A stretch of DNA of 64,000 bases from Cryptomeria japonica (Eukaryota; Streptophyta; Pinopsida; Cupressales; Cupressaceae), in the NCBI RefSeq assembly GCF_030272615.1, contig NC_081407.1:379028179-379092178 (forward strand), read 5' to 3'. The first letter of the stretch is position 1; the number at the start of each line of letters is the position of its first letter. A program made the translations under genes and the position numbers. Under the pieces are notes generated by a model. That model saw nothing but the letters and a program-made list of their open reading frames with translations. It was not told where the DNA came from and did not search any database. Below are positions 45,800-57,775 of this stretch, one piece after another.

Positions 45800-48700
45800 A
45801 CAATCTGTCAATTTTCAACGCACTTGCAAAGTTGTGGACAATAATAGAAGTTGAAAAAAAATATATATATCTTGGTATTTTGGAGTTCATTAGTGATAAA
45901 AGTAATTGTAATGAGCCACACAAATATTATATGTTTTAATTCATTATTATAGTTTTTAAGAGTTTAAGATTTTTAATGTTTTTTTATATTTAATATATGA
46001 ATTTAAAAATTAATCTTAATTGAAACATTGAATTGAATCTATTTAAGTTTTAAAATTAAATTTTACTCTTTAGTTTTTACATTCTATTTTTTCCCTTTAT
46101 TTATTCGTTCTCAATTTAAAATGACATATAATTCAGAAGGGTTACATTGTAATTAATAAGTATTGTCATTAATTTTATATATATTATTTTTTAATTATAT
46201 ATAATAAAATATTTATTTTTTATTCTATATATAACTGGTATAAATATCTTAAATAGATCAATCTACCATAAAATTCTTTTACTTCATATTAAATTATGTT
46301 TACTATATACAAAAATATTTAAATTATATTGTATCTACATTATTTAATTTTTCTAATTGACAACTAATTTTTAATACTTAAATTTTAACTTTTTACCCTT
46401 GGTAAAAAATTAATTAAAAATATTTTTTATATAAAATATATATTTTAAAAAAAATCTAAAATTATGAAATGGTGGTATATTTTTAAATATATTTGTTTTT
46501 ATTTTATATTTATATATCTATTTAAATATTTTAATTTTGATGAGGGTATATTTTATTTAATATGCTATTTATTTTCAAAATATTAAGTTTATAATAAATA
46601 TTAATATTTTGACATGTGAATGGTTGTCAAATTTAAGCTAAATTGTAAAAGTTAACATTAGCACAATCACACCATTTCACTCCACCCCTTGTTGCCATTA
46701 TAGAATGCCTCCCATCATTAATTGGATTTTATGTTAATTATTTTAATATGATTCTATTGAAATGAAAATATGACGTTTAAGTTACTTGTTTTTCTTAAAT
46801 CCTTTTTGAAAAAGGTTGCAATCTAGATGACACATATTGTTGAGAGATTAAATTTTAAATTTAAATATAGACATTCTTCATAATAAAATAAAATGTATCC
46901 ACTAAGGTATTTATAATTTTTTGTAGGGAAAGATGTCAACCTTATTCAACACTTACATTTTTCATTATTTTTAGATTCATATATTAATATTTCTATGTAG
47001 AGTTTTTATAAGTGTGTCCTTTTTTGTTGCATTGTAGTGTGGCAAAGAATATATATTATACTAGCATAGATATCTTTAATACATCTATCTAGAATATGTT
47101 AAGATATCACTTTCAAGGACACTTTGAGATTAATATATTTGTTTCCAGCTCACCTCACTCCCTACCTGTAGTTAGTTTAAGGACATATAATTCATTTATT
47201 GTATTCTCTTTCTCTTATAATCCCAATGACACATAATGGAGTGTGATCCAAAATATTTATGATAAAATTGATTATGTAGTATAATCTTCAAAAAATACTA
47301 ATATTATGTATTATAAAAATTTGATGCCTTTAATTACTTCACAATGATAAATATGAATGTTGTATCACATTTTACAATGTGAGTGTAATATGAATTCTAT
47401 TGAATAATTTCTAATTTCATGCAAATTTTATTTTGCAAATCTTTATTCTTCATTTAATTCATTTAGTACATTAGTATTAGAATGAGGTTAGAATTGAAGG
47501 ATGAAAGGAAATTATGAATGGTTTAGAATATTTATTTGCAATTCTAACCCATTAATTTTAGTCAAAAATATGGTCTATAGAAATTCATTACAGATATCTT
47601 ATATATGGTACACAAATTTTCCAATTGGAATTGTCTACTAAATGTATATTTTATACCACTCTGGGTCTAATTACCCAAAACAAAATTATTTTTGAAAAAC
47701 TCGATGTTTCAACATCTCTTAAATGTAAAAATACCCTTTTATAGATCTATAAGTGAATTTTCAAAAATATATCTTTTATTATTTTTTATTGAAAGTAGGT
47801 GATCAACACTAAAATATAAGGTTGATTATCTTGTAAAGGAAAAATACTAAAATTATTCAAATTTAATATATATATATACTAGAGAAAAGAGTGTATGTCA
47901 AGATGATATAATTATTTTTTAATTTGAATAAATAATTAATAAAAAGGGTGATGCCAAATGGAAATATTTGTATTTCAGTACACATAACTTTTTAAATTTA
48001 TTAAAAAATATATATACATAAACAATAGTTAAAAATATATTGTTGCACTAATGTTTCAAGTTATAAATATACAAAAAAAATTGAAGAAAAAAAGGTAAAA
48101 TTTACTATATAAAGTGTGACACCTCGTGCAACTTCAATTTTAGCATTTTATCATCAACTAAATTATAGTGTTTACTCTATAAGAAAGTATATTCAAATAT
48201 TTTTAAAAATTTATAAAAAAATTAAAAACATAAAATACACAAAAAATATACATGTTATTAGTTTACATCATTTCAAAATTCAAAAGATGTAGTGTTTTTT
48301 ATTGATTTGATTTAAAAATTTGAATTAGCATTGGCAATTTTCTTTATAAAAGTGTGATACAACTTTGTGCTTTTACCCATAAGTGGTACATAAAATTTGT
48401 ATAAGTGCACATGACATATATGAGTGCATAGATTTTAGGTGATTATTTATTCCTAGACAATGTGGATGATTGTGGATGGTGTATTATTATTAGAAGAAGA
48501 CATGCCTAGTGAGAAACAAGCAAAAACCATGAAAAATATATCAATAAAGTAAGGCTCTAAATGTTCAGTTTGTAAATAGTGAATATGTTAGAGTTTTTTG
48601 TAATTTATATAATATTAGATGTCTTTACATTCAAATTATTATATTTCGACAAAACAAATAAATATTGTAATGAAATGGGCATGATTTATATGAAAGACTA

Positions 48701-49940
48701 GGAGTGTGTGGGAGATAATCCTAAGACATTGCATATGGCATACAAAATAAAATCTATATGAACACCACTTAAAATAATAATATATTGTATCTTATATGTC
48801 TAACTATATTATTTTAGCCATAATAAATTAGACATTTCTCATGTAGAAAGAGTGGGAGTTTAAATAAGAAAAATATACAAATTTAAATCTTTACAATGTA
48901 AATCTACACTTCTACAAATAAATCATCTAAGACATCTACATATTATTTTCCTCTTCTCCTCCAACCATACTATCATACCAAGGTAAGCCCATGAATAAAA
49001 TGTAAAGAAAATATTTTTAAAATAAAATAGGTGAGATATTAGAAAACAAGAAATGACTTGATGGATCTCATATTCCATTTATACAAAATGGGATAAAATA
49101 TTCATAATTATCAATTTGAAGTAACCAAAGACATCTAATTTTAACAATCTATAATATGAGTATCAGTTTTTTTAGATTATATGATGTACTAGCTTTTATT
49201 ATTAATATTTTGGATTACACACCATCATCCATAATTAGAATGGTGAGAGAAAGAGAATAAAATTATTGAATTCAATAGCTAAAAAAATATATTTTCAAAA
49301 AACATAAATATAAAAATAAAAATAAAATATGAAAAAAGTGACTATTGAATAAACTTATCATCTTTCACACTAAACAACTACAAAGACCTTAATTGATACA
49401 TTGAGAATATTTATATTTAAATTTACTTTTAAGATCTCAACAATATGTGTCATATAGATTCCAATATTTGTCCAGATGACTTAAGAAAACAACTTAAACC
49501 TTGTCACAATAATTAACATTAAATCTTTGAAGACATTTCTCTTCTCTTTTTATTAACAAAATATTTTAGAAACTATTAAAAAACAAGAGAGCATGATTAG
49601 ATTTCTTACAATGAAAAATAAATATTTTATGATGTATAAAAATAAAAAATAATATAAATAAAGTTAATTACAATACATATGAGTTACAATGTAATCTTCT
49701 TAGTTATATCTAATAATAAATTATTATTGTTTCCAAAAATTATATTAAAAAAGGTGTATTAAAGAAACCAAAAGTAATAGATTGGAATCAATATTATAGT
49801 TAAAAATATATTTTAAATTGATAAATTAAACATTAAAAATATTGTACCCTATAAACCTAAAATAATACAATAAATTATATTTTTTTTAGATGGATAATAT
49901 TCATGTGACGATAAATTTTATCACGCATTCTCCCGAACAC
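45800..49940. other. AT-rich region, no genes seen
   Basis: More than four kilobases of very AT-rich sequence. The only structure identified is one arm of an inverted repeat at 47,555-47,720. No coding region or RNA gene was recognised. Confidence 0.6.
47555..47720 (+). repeat. Inverted repeat, left arm
   Basis: About 165 bases matching the reverse complement of 55,003-55,163. Shared landmarks are TATTTTATACCACT, GGGTCTAATTACC and GAAAAACTCGATGTTTCAAC. Identity is about 80-85% by eye. Confidence 0.85.

Positions 49941-49943
<3 letters not shown>

Positions 49944-49974
<31 letters not shown>
49944..49974. repeat. (TA)n microsatellite
   Basis: About 15 perfect TA units beside the left edge of the gag-only LTR element. 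Confidence 0.97.
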
Positions 49975-49977
<3 letters not shown>

Positions 49978-50033
49978 CAGTAAATTCTTTTGTCAACTTG
50001 TGATATTTTTCACTAGAACACCTTAACTGATGG

Positions 50034-50118
50034 TGTGTGAACCCTCTGACATGCAAGGCAAGAGAGAACCGATAGTATGTGAACCCTTTGACATGCAAGG
50101 AAAAAGAGAAATGATATA
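50034..50118. repeat. 42-bp tandem duplication at the left edge of the LTR element
   Basis: GTGAACCCT.TGACATGCAAGG occurs twice, 42 bases apart, between the TA microsatellite and the recognisable LTR sequence. It is absent from the other LTR, so it arose locally. Confidence 0.8.
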
Positions 50119-51034
50119 GATTTCCATGGAAATAAGTGATTACTATGATAAATCTATTGATAATGATTTTAAAATAAACATGCATGACCATTTGAAACAT
50201 GCAAAAGAAGACTGAATGGCATGCAAGAAGAGAGACCTATGAAATGTGTCATTGCTACTATAGAGATGCACCAATACCAACATGTATGGAGGTATCAATA
50301 TCAACCAAGGCTACAAATAATTGATGCAATATGAAGAATGATTACTATCTAAAATTGGAGAAGTTGCTTCTACACAATCTCCCTATCCGGAAAATCTCGT
50401 CCAAACCTAAATAAAATGATGCCAATCTTATCAAACATAAACCTTGAGTGAGATTAGTAGTGTTGGGTTTTTGTCCAACCTACGAATTTATCCAAGGGTT
50501 TTTTCATCTTGAAATATGGCTACTACTATCAAACCAGCAACAATATTGGTGAAACTATCAAGTATCAAATCAACATATCATAATGGTTGGAGAAGGAAGA
50601 AAATACCTTAAATAGATTTTCTAAACCACTTTTGGACCTCAAAATCACAATGTGTTAAATTTTTAATAAAATTTTCCCTCCAAGAATTTCTTCCCATTTC
50701 TAGAAGGCTTAATAAATGTTAAAAATTCATTTTATAACTTTGCCCCCCTAATAAAGTCACTTCATATTTTATTAACTTCTTAATAAAGTCGCTTAATAAC
50801 TATATTTCATAACTTAAGTCACTTTATTTTTATAATTTAATTTTCTAACCAAAATTTACTTTTCCCTTATAATATTACTTTATGGGCTCAAAGTAATATT
50901 ATTTATTTCTCCATCAATAAATAAATGACAATGTGAACCTCTCATCCCTTATATCTCCACATTAGCCTATCAGAATGACAAAAGAATAGGCCAATCAACA
51001 CTTTAAAGTTCACTAAGGAGAAGGGGACATTACA
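50090..51034 (-). repeat. 3' LTR of the gag-only element
   Basis: This matches 53,400-54,967 without the nested LINE. On the minus strand it starts TGTAATGTCCCCTTCTCC at 51,034. Confidence 0.85.
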
Positions 51035-51050
51035 ATCCTTCCTTCTTGGA
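51035..51050 (-). other. Polypurine tract of the gag-only element
   Basis: On the minus strand a purine-rich stretch (AAGAAGGAAGGAT) abuts the start of the 3' LTR, as expected for plus-strand priming. Confidence 0.75.
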
Positions 51051-51201
51051 GAATGCTTTCCCTGAAGCAATCTACACTAATATGCTAAAACCAAATACCA
51101 GGATCCCATATCAACCTCATGAACATTGCTCCACCAATCCTCAGCACTACTCTGATATAAAATTCACGATGCCTTGAGTTGTGGAGAAACTTTTCAAACT
51201 C

Positions 51202-52984
51202 CTATTGAAGAAAAGTATCAAACATCCCGATTTCAATTGTCCAATTATCTTGCAAAGGCTGATGTGCAAAATTAGAAATCTTGTTAAATCTTTTGCATAA
51301 AGTGGAAGTGCCATCATCCTCATGTGAAGTGGCAGCAATCTCATGGTGATGAAAGGGAAAGAGATTGTGGTTTCCAAGAAACAAGTTAAAATGGAAGTGA
51401 TGTGCAACCACAGTGTTTACAATCACTCTTTCCTTCATGGTGAAAGATTCCTTACCAAATGCTTCTTCAAGAAATGGCTCTAGTTGGAAGTGACAAATTT
51501 CAAAATTTACTTCATGGATGCCAACTACCCTAACTGAAATGTTGTTGTCAATAATCAGAACATCAGAGTATTCTGAGTTTAGCATAGTGTCAAAATCAAT
51601 CAAGCACCCACTGACAAAGTTTTGATCACTATTCCCAAATAAGAAATTAGAGCTTCCCAAGCTTATGGAAGCACTAGACCCAATCAAGAAAGTATTATAA
51701 AAAAGAAGACAATTTTCTTGTGTGTGTAGGGTAGCATCAAACTTTATCAAAGAATCATTGTTCTTAATCAACAAATCAGAAATTTTTGATTTTGGTGGAG
51801 TGTTCTTTTGTTGTTTGAAACCTTTTTGTTTTGACAGAAATCCACCAAAGGTCTTCCTATGTGGTTGGAAGGGAGGTGTGGTATCCAAGTCAAGTGTTAG
51901 GCCAATGGCATCATGAAGTGTGCTAGGCTTATAAGCCTTTACTAGACCTCACAATCTATCACTCAGACCCTCAACAAATAGCATGGTAACATGCTTCTCA
52001 GACATGTGAGGAACCATAATACTATTTTCATAAATTCATTGATATACGATTCAACATAACCAGCCTACTTTAGTTGTGCCAACTCCCTATAATAAATATC
52101 AACATCCTTCCTATCAAACCATGCAATCAATTTATTAACAAATTCCTCATATGAATGAATTAATGCATGATCTTGTGTAGCAAATCCATGGTTCCACCAA
52201 TCGTATGCCACACCCTCCAAATGCATTGTGTCAAATTGTATGACCTTGTCTTCTTCCATCAGTTTGTGTGATAGGAAGGTGTCTAGTTTGTGGACCCAAG
52301 ATTTGGCACTCAACTATCCACTACCATCAAAAGTTGGTAAGGGAGTTTTATTCAGTGTATTGTTATATTCCACCGGTCGAGCACCTTGTCTAATATGTCT
52401 CTAATCTATCCTCTAGGCCTCTTGTCTTGCTTTTTTAGATGGTACCTAACCTTATCCTTCCACTAGTCTATGAACAGATTCAAGTTCATTAATCCCCTAA
52501 CCTACTTTGTAAGTGCCATGTAGTCATCATATATAGTCATCATGTCATCAGTGATATGAGTTTCCTTAACTACTTTGTTAGGAATTTCCTCTTCTTGTAT
52601 TTGTCTAGGTAGAAAAGTAGGGTGAAGAGGTTTGTCATACCATGTGTTTTCTATCCTTATAGTATTAGAAGATGCACTATCTTTATTTTCATGTCCAATA
52701 TTGCCTATACTAGGTACACAACTAGATCTTCTTGATCGTGAACAATCCATTCTCATTTGTCCCATAGCTATGATCATGTGATCTTGGAACTATTACATCA
52801 TTTGTTGTTTCTTTTGTGCAAGAGCTGTTAGAAATTTATTCAATTGATTATTCAAGTCCCTTTGTGGGATTTCATTTCTTGTTTCATCCATGTTTGCTTC
52901 AACTAGGTTAATTTTAGCCTCTTGTTGTTGTCCGGACCTTCTCCTTGTGTTATATCTGTGCGATCCTAACTCCCTAGAGTGCAT
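51202..52984 (-). pseudogene. Gag region of the gag-only LTR element (fossil)
   Basis: Several open segments on the minus strand. The one at 52,313-52,065 is a clear retrotransposon gag domain (WVHKLDTFLSHKLMEED, FDTMHLEGVAYDWWNHG, FVNKLIAWFDRKD). Upstream (52,984-52,502) are Arg/Gln-rich N-terminal sequences. Downstream (51,888-51,202) is an unrecognised stretch with no pol homology. It is interrupted. Confidence 0.75.
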
Positions 52985-53019
52985 AGAACTAATTCAAACT
53001 CAGATGCAATTGGTTAGAA

Positions 53020-53256
53020 GTAACATGCAACCAATGATTCTGACATGCAACTGATTAGAAGCAACATGCAACCATAAATTTTTACATGCAACTGATTAGA
53101 AGCAACATGCAACACTCAAAATCAACATGCAATTATCTAGGTAGTTGCCAAACTGACATGCAAGATCTAGGTAGTCTTCAAATCCGACATGCAAGATCTA
53201 GGTAGTCACCAAAACTAACATGCAAGATCTAGGTATTCACCAAATAGACATGCAAC
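53020..53256. repeat. CATGCA-bearing tandem repeat array in the LTR element leader
   Basis: Ten CATGCA hexamers within 231 bases (first at 53,024, last at 53,249). They lie in two kinds of short repeat: ACATGCAACTGATTAGAAGC-type units on the left and GACATGCAAGATCTAGGTAG-type units on the right. They lie between gag and the primer-binding site, that is, in the untranslated leader. Confidence 0.9.
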
Positions 53257-53289
53257 ACTAAAATCCCAATAGAGTGGCAAGATCACTAA

Positions 53290-53300
53290 CTTTGATACCA
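53290..53300 (-). other. Primer-binding site of the gag-only element
   Basis: On the minus strand TGGTATCAAAG lies one base inside the 5' LTR. It is one mismatch from the initiator Met-tRNA PBS TGGTATCAGAG. Confidence 0.8.
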
Positions 53301-53301
53301 T

Positions 53302-54967
53302 TGAAATATCTAAAACTCAGATATTGCTTCAAATTTGATTTGGGTTTTCAATTTTTGCCATGTTCTGCTTCATTTCATTGCAAAGTAACATGCAAAATAA
53401 ATGATATATATTTCCAAGAAAATAAGCAATAAAAAAAAAAAATCTATTAAGAATGATTCTTATATAAACATGCAGAAGAAGATTGAATGACATGCATGAA
53501 GAGAGACCTATGCAATATGCTGTTGTTGTTATAGAGATGCGTCAATACCAACATGCAAGGAGGAATCAATATCAACCAAGCCTACAAATAATCGTTGTAA
53601 TATGAAGAATGAATACTGTCAAAAATTAGAGAAACTACTTTGACACAATTGCCCTATCTAGAAAATCTCCTCAAAACCTGATTATAATGATGCCAATCTA
53701 CTCAAAGATAAACCCTAAGTGAGCCCACCTCTCAAGTAGTGTTGGGTTTCCATCCAACCTACAAATATCCAAGGGTTTTCGTCCTTAAATATGGCTGCTA
53801 CTATCAAACCAATAACAATGAAGAAATTATCAGGTATCAAATCAACAATTCATAATGCTTAGAGAAGGAAAGAAACCCCTTAAATAGATTTTCTAAACCA
53901 CTTTCGGACCTCAAAATCATAATATGTTATTTTTAATAAACATTTCCCTCCAAGAAGTTTTTCCCACTTCTAGAAGGCTTAATAAATGTTAAAAATTCAT
54001 TTTATAACTGCTAGAAGCTAGTGGATAAGGAAGTTGGATCCCTAAAAGATGGGATTCAGGGAATTATTGAAACTTTCACGAAATCCCTTGGGCATAATAA
54101 AACTAAGAAGATTATGAGCATGATCCAGAAGATATCTGAAGATGTTGAAACTATGAAGGTATTCCATGAGCGCATAATTGATAAGCTAGAATAGTATGTG
54201 AGTGATATCAAGGGAAGCCTAAACAATCTAGTGGAAATCAAAAGAGAGGCGATGGCCAGTAGTGTTGATGGTTTGGAAAAAAATAATTCCATGATGGTCG
54301 ACTTTAGAACCAGATCCATCGCCAGTGATCCTCTCTTGGGGGAAAAGAAAAAAAAGAATGCTTTGGAGGGTGGACAAAGTGTTGTTGATGGGAAAACTAG
54401 CTCGGGTCCTTGCACTAGAACCAGGACCTGGAGCCAGGACCAGAGAACCTCCAGATTCATCATGGAGGATATGGAGAAAATTAACAAGAAGAGTATTCAG
54501 AAAAATACTAAATTGGTGCACTCTCTTAGTTGAGTGTTTTCCCTGTTTTTTGGCTATGTTGGTTTTTTTTGTTTGGCTTTCAATCCGTGTGGGATTTTTC
54601 CCCTATTTTTCTCATGTTTTTTATTTGGTTGGCTGTTGGCTTTGGTCTATAATACTCTGGGTTTCAGGTCCCTATAAAACCTGTTTATCTTTATCATAAA
54701 ACTTTGCCTCCCTGATAAAGTCACTTTATGACTTTATTTCATAACTTAAGTCACTTTATTTTTATGATTTAATTTTATAACCAAAACTGACTTTTCCCTT
54801 ATAATATTACTTTACAGACTCAAAGTAATATTATATATTTCTCCATCAATAAATAACTGAAAAATTTTGACCTCTCATCCATTATATCTCCACATTGGCC
54901 TATTAGAATGCCAAAATAATAGGCTAATCAATGCCTGAATATTCACTAAGGAGAAGGGGACATTACA
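53302..54967 (-). repeat. 5' LTR of the gag-only element, interrupted by a LINE
   Basis: The outer end at 54,967 reads TGTAATGTCCCC on the minus strand, as in the other LTR. The inner end abuts the primer-binding site. Without the LINE insertion at about 54,010-54,694 the LTR is about 980 bases. Confidence 0.88.
54010..54694 (+). mobile_element. 5'-truncated LINE fragment (ORF3 tail and 3' UTR) nested in the LTR
   Basis: Comparison with the other LTR, where TTTTATAAC runs straight into TTTGCC, shows that this segment is an insertion. It carries the end of the LINE ORF3: a coiled-coil region, then RTRTWSQDQRTSRFIMEDMEKINKKSIQ to the stop at 54,533. A G/T-rich 3' UTR follows, with GGGTTTCAGGTCCC and CTGTTTATCTTTATC. 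The same 3' end closes the copy at 61,659. The frame breaks near 54,195. A short imperfect target duplication (ATAAC/AAAAC) is possible. Confidence 0.82.
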
Positions 54968-55002
54968 TTTTATATTTCAAAAAAAATATTATTTATAAGA
55001 GT

Positions 55003-55163
55003 AGGAGTTGTTGAAACATCGAGTTTTTCAAATTTTTTTTTGGTAATTAGACCCAAAGTGGTATAAAATATATATTTAGTAGATGATTCCATTTGAAAAA
55101 TTTGTGGCCCTTATATAAGATAGCTATAATGAATCTCTATATACCATATGTTTGACCAAAATT
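55003..55163 (-). repeat. Inverted repeat, right arm
   Basis: Reverse-complement partner of 47,555-47,720. It begins only 35 bases outside the gag-only LTR element. Confidence 0.85.
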
Positions 55164-55164
55164 A

Positions 55165-56210
55165 TGTTTTAGTTAGAATTACTTTAATTCACTTGTGCTG
55201 ATAAGTTGGCTTGAAACTTGACATAGTTTGCGCTTTTACTCTAATAGAATCAAAACTAATATCCTAACTGCAAGAAAAAAGTGATAGCTTATCAATGTAA
55301 CATAACATAAACTAAATGTTACCTTATAACATTCCCCCCTTATTACATTAATCCAAACAAGGGTGGAATTACATAATTCAATCCAATCCTTCTAAAACAT
55401 TGAATGGAGTACCTTCACCAATCCTCCTTACCCAAGAAATACTAGACTAATTCTCTTAGTGGATCTTCTAACTGCAAAACTTGCAAACCTCTTCACAACA
55501 TGAGAAAATGTAAAGTGACCCAAACCTCCTTACAAAATGAGATAACAAATTTCCTTTAAAATTCCACATATCCTTAGAGTATTACAAATCCATCCTCTAT
55601 AGTATGAAATACCCTTAACTAAATGTGTTCATAGATTAAATGTGATCTCACGAGAAATATCAAGATGCTAGGCCACCCACTTTCTAAGGGAAACTCACAA
55701 GAAATATTAAGATGCCCAACCCCCTTTTCTAAGGGACACAAATAAGGTGATTCTCATGCAATGAATCGTCCTTGAGAAAGAAGCATGCTCAGGATGATAG
55801 ATGTCTTCCTGCCTCCATTTCCTCCAACCTTTGATTTTACCATCTTTACATTCTAACTGATGTATTCATTCTCACTATCATTTTGTGGTGAATTTGATTT
55901 ATGCACATCAAAACCACAAAATTATATTTCATCTTTATTCATAGTAGAAACCTTATTTTTCCAAATTTCAATTAATGAGACTTTTGACCCATCGAATACA
56001 ATTAATTTTGATATGTCCCATATTAAAAAAATGAATTTAAGTGCTATTATTTTGATATGACAAGTTAAGAAATTTCTTCAATAAATGAATATTTTATTCT
56101 CTCTTCTTTCTTTGTCAATGAAAGAAGAAATCACTATTCATAATCTAGTATTCATTTAATTCAATGTAAAAATGATATGATCAAAACTTGAATGCATGTA
56201 ACTTAGTAAT
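55165..56210. other. AT-rich sequence, no gene recognised
   Basis: No coding region was identified. It could be part of the decayed copia element whose gag lies just to the right. Confidence 0.5.
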
Positions 56211-56212
56211 AT

Positions 56213-56515
56213 TTATTTAGCATCATCATCATTAGTAGTAGATTTTACATCTACAAGTTGATAAAGAAGGAAACAAAATGTACAAACATGTTGGCCAATA
56301 TTGTCTCCCTCTTTCATCATCAAACTAAAAAGATTTTTTCTTAGTAGATATTTTAGCATTTGAAGCTTGTGATCACATAAATAATTAAGACCTTCCCATA
56401 TTTCATAGATCAATATGATGCAAATATACATTTAATAATACAAGACCAATCAATGTTGTGGCCCTATGATCTTTAGCTATCCATTTTATTCTTCACCTAT
56501 ATCTATATAGACTTA
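56213..56515 (-). pseudogene. Ty1/copia-type gag remnant (fossil)
   Basis: Sequence of the copia gag (UBN2-like) type: WIAKDHRATTLIGLVLL, then YEIWEGLNYLCDHKLQMLKY, MMKEGDNIGQHV and a DDDAK end match the usual order W..KD..A...I, iW..L, M.EG..v..H, D..A. No LTRs, RT or integrase were recognised nearby, so only a short fossil remains. It is broken. Confidence 0.6.
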
Positions 56516-56519
56516 GTAG

Positions 56520-57555
56520 TTACAATCATAATGTCCCATAAACCTTTTTCAATTAGAAGTAATGGCATCTTTATATTCTTTATATGAAAATCATGCCTTT
56601 TAAATTTAGTAATTCTAAGTATTTTTTCCAATTTTATAAGGTTCCTTATTTACTCCAACATATTTAAACAACATCAAAAGTTGGTAAAAAAATTTTAATA
56701 CTCCTTATATCTCCCTAATAGATGCATAAAATATCTCATACACCAATGTAAAATAATTCACACGTACCTTTAGAGACACACCATATACCAATGCTAAATC
56801 TCTAATCCATAAGCCATTAATTCATGGACTTACTACCTAATAACAAAAACATTCAAACAAAGAATTTGTGTTACACTCTATTGTTGCCCATACATTAGTT
56901 CCTTATGCACTCTACCTCATTTGATACTAATTTTCTTTTAAAATTCAATCTCCTTCAAATCACTTTCACCATCATTTCTTTAGTGATAATTTGAATGGAA
57001 TACCATAAGTTTTAAAATAATACTACCCACAAATAAAAAGACCAAATAAATTTCTAAAAGTACTTTTAAGTTCCTCGCATTTCTTTATTTTGATATATGA
57101 ATCTCACACCTCTAGTCCAGAACCATATTGCTTGAATTATTTCTAAACACAGTGAAGATAACACTTCAAACATAGGGAGACTTAGTAGGTCAACAAGGTT
57201 TCCCTTGACATTATAGCATATGATTTTATATTCTCATAGATTCTAAGATGCATTGGAAGGGCCTTTCTTCTATAATTTAGTTTATGCCTAAGAGAGACTA
57301 ATTTCTTTCCACAAAAAACTTATGCCTTTAATACATCACCTCCAATTTTAATTCAATATGCACAAGATTATTCATTGCTCTAATATTAAGTGAGGTAGGA
57401 AAGAAAAAGTTAATGTTTCATTAATTCACTTCAACAATGTTAAATACTCAATACATTTGTAAAAGTAGAATAACAAAACCAAAACTAATATTCCAACCAT
57501 AGTATTGTAAAGACACTTTTCTCCAAGACTCAATTAAGTAATTGCAACAAAATGA
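56520..57555. other. AT-rich sequence, no gene recognised
   Basis: No coding, RNA or repeat structure was identified. Confidence 0.5.
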
Positions 57556-57559
57556 ATAG

Positions 57560-57575
57560 ATTAAATATTAATGTT
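57560..57575. repeat. Target-site duplication, 16 bp, left copy
   Basis: ATTAAATATTAATGTT, identical to 60,621-60,636. It flanks the LINE at 57,576-60,620. Confidence 0.93.
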
Positions 57576-57775
57576 TTTTAATATGGGAAAACATGTTTTG
57601 ATGGGCCCCTGAAACCCATTATAACCAAAAGATCAAAAGATTTACATCAAAGCGCAGCAAAACATAAAAGACAACACACTAAGAAAAGACAGCTGATGAA
57701 CAAAACGAAAACAAACAAGAGACAGCAAGTCAAAAACCAAAAAGGACCATCAAAATCCCATATTTATGTTAATTT

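Larger units (their letters stand above)
50090..54967 (-). mobile_element. Non-autonomous gag-only LTR retrotransposon, broken, with nested LINE
   Basis: A fossil LTR element on the minus strand. The left (3') LTR is about 50,090-51,034, its outer end poorly preserved. The internal region is 51,035-53,301. The right (5') LTR is 53,302-54,967 and holds a LINE fragment at about 54,010-54,694. A primer-binding site lies next to the right LTR and a purine tract next to the left one. The internal region has a gag domain but no protease, RT or integrase, so it depends on other elements, like the described TR-GAG class. The gag part is broken, with at least four or five interruptions. The LTRs differ clearly (about 85% by eye), so it is old. 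Confidence 0.85.
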
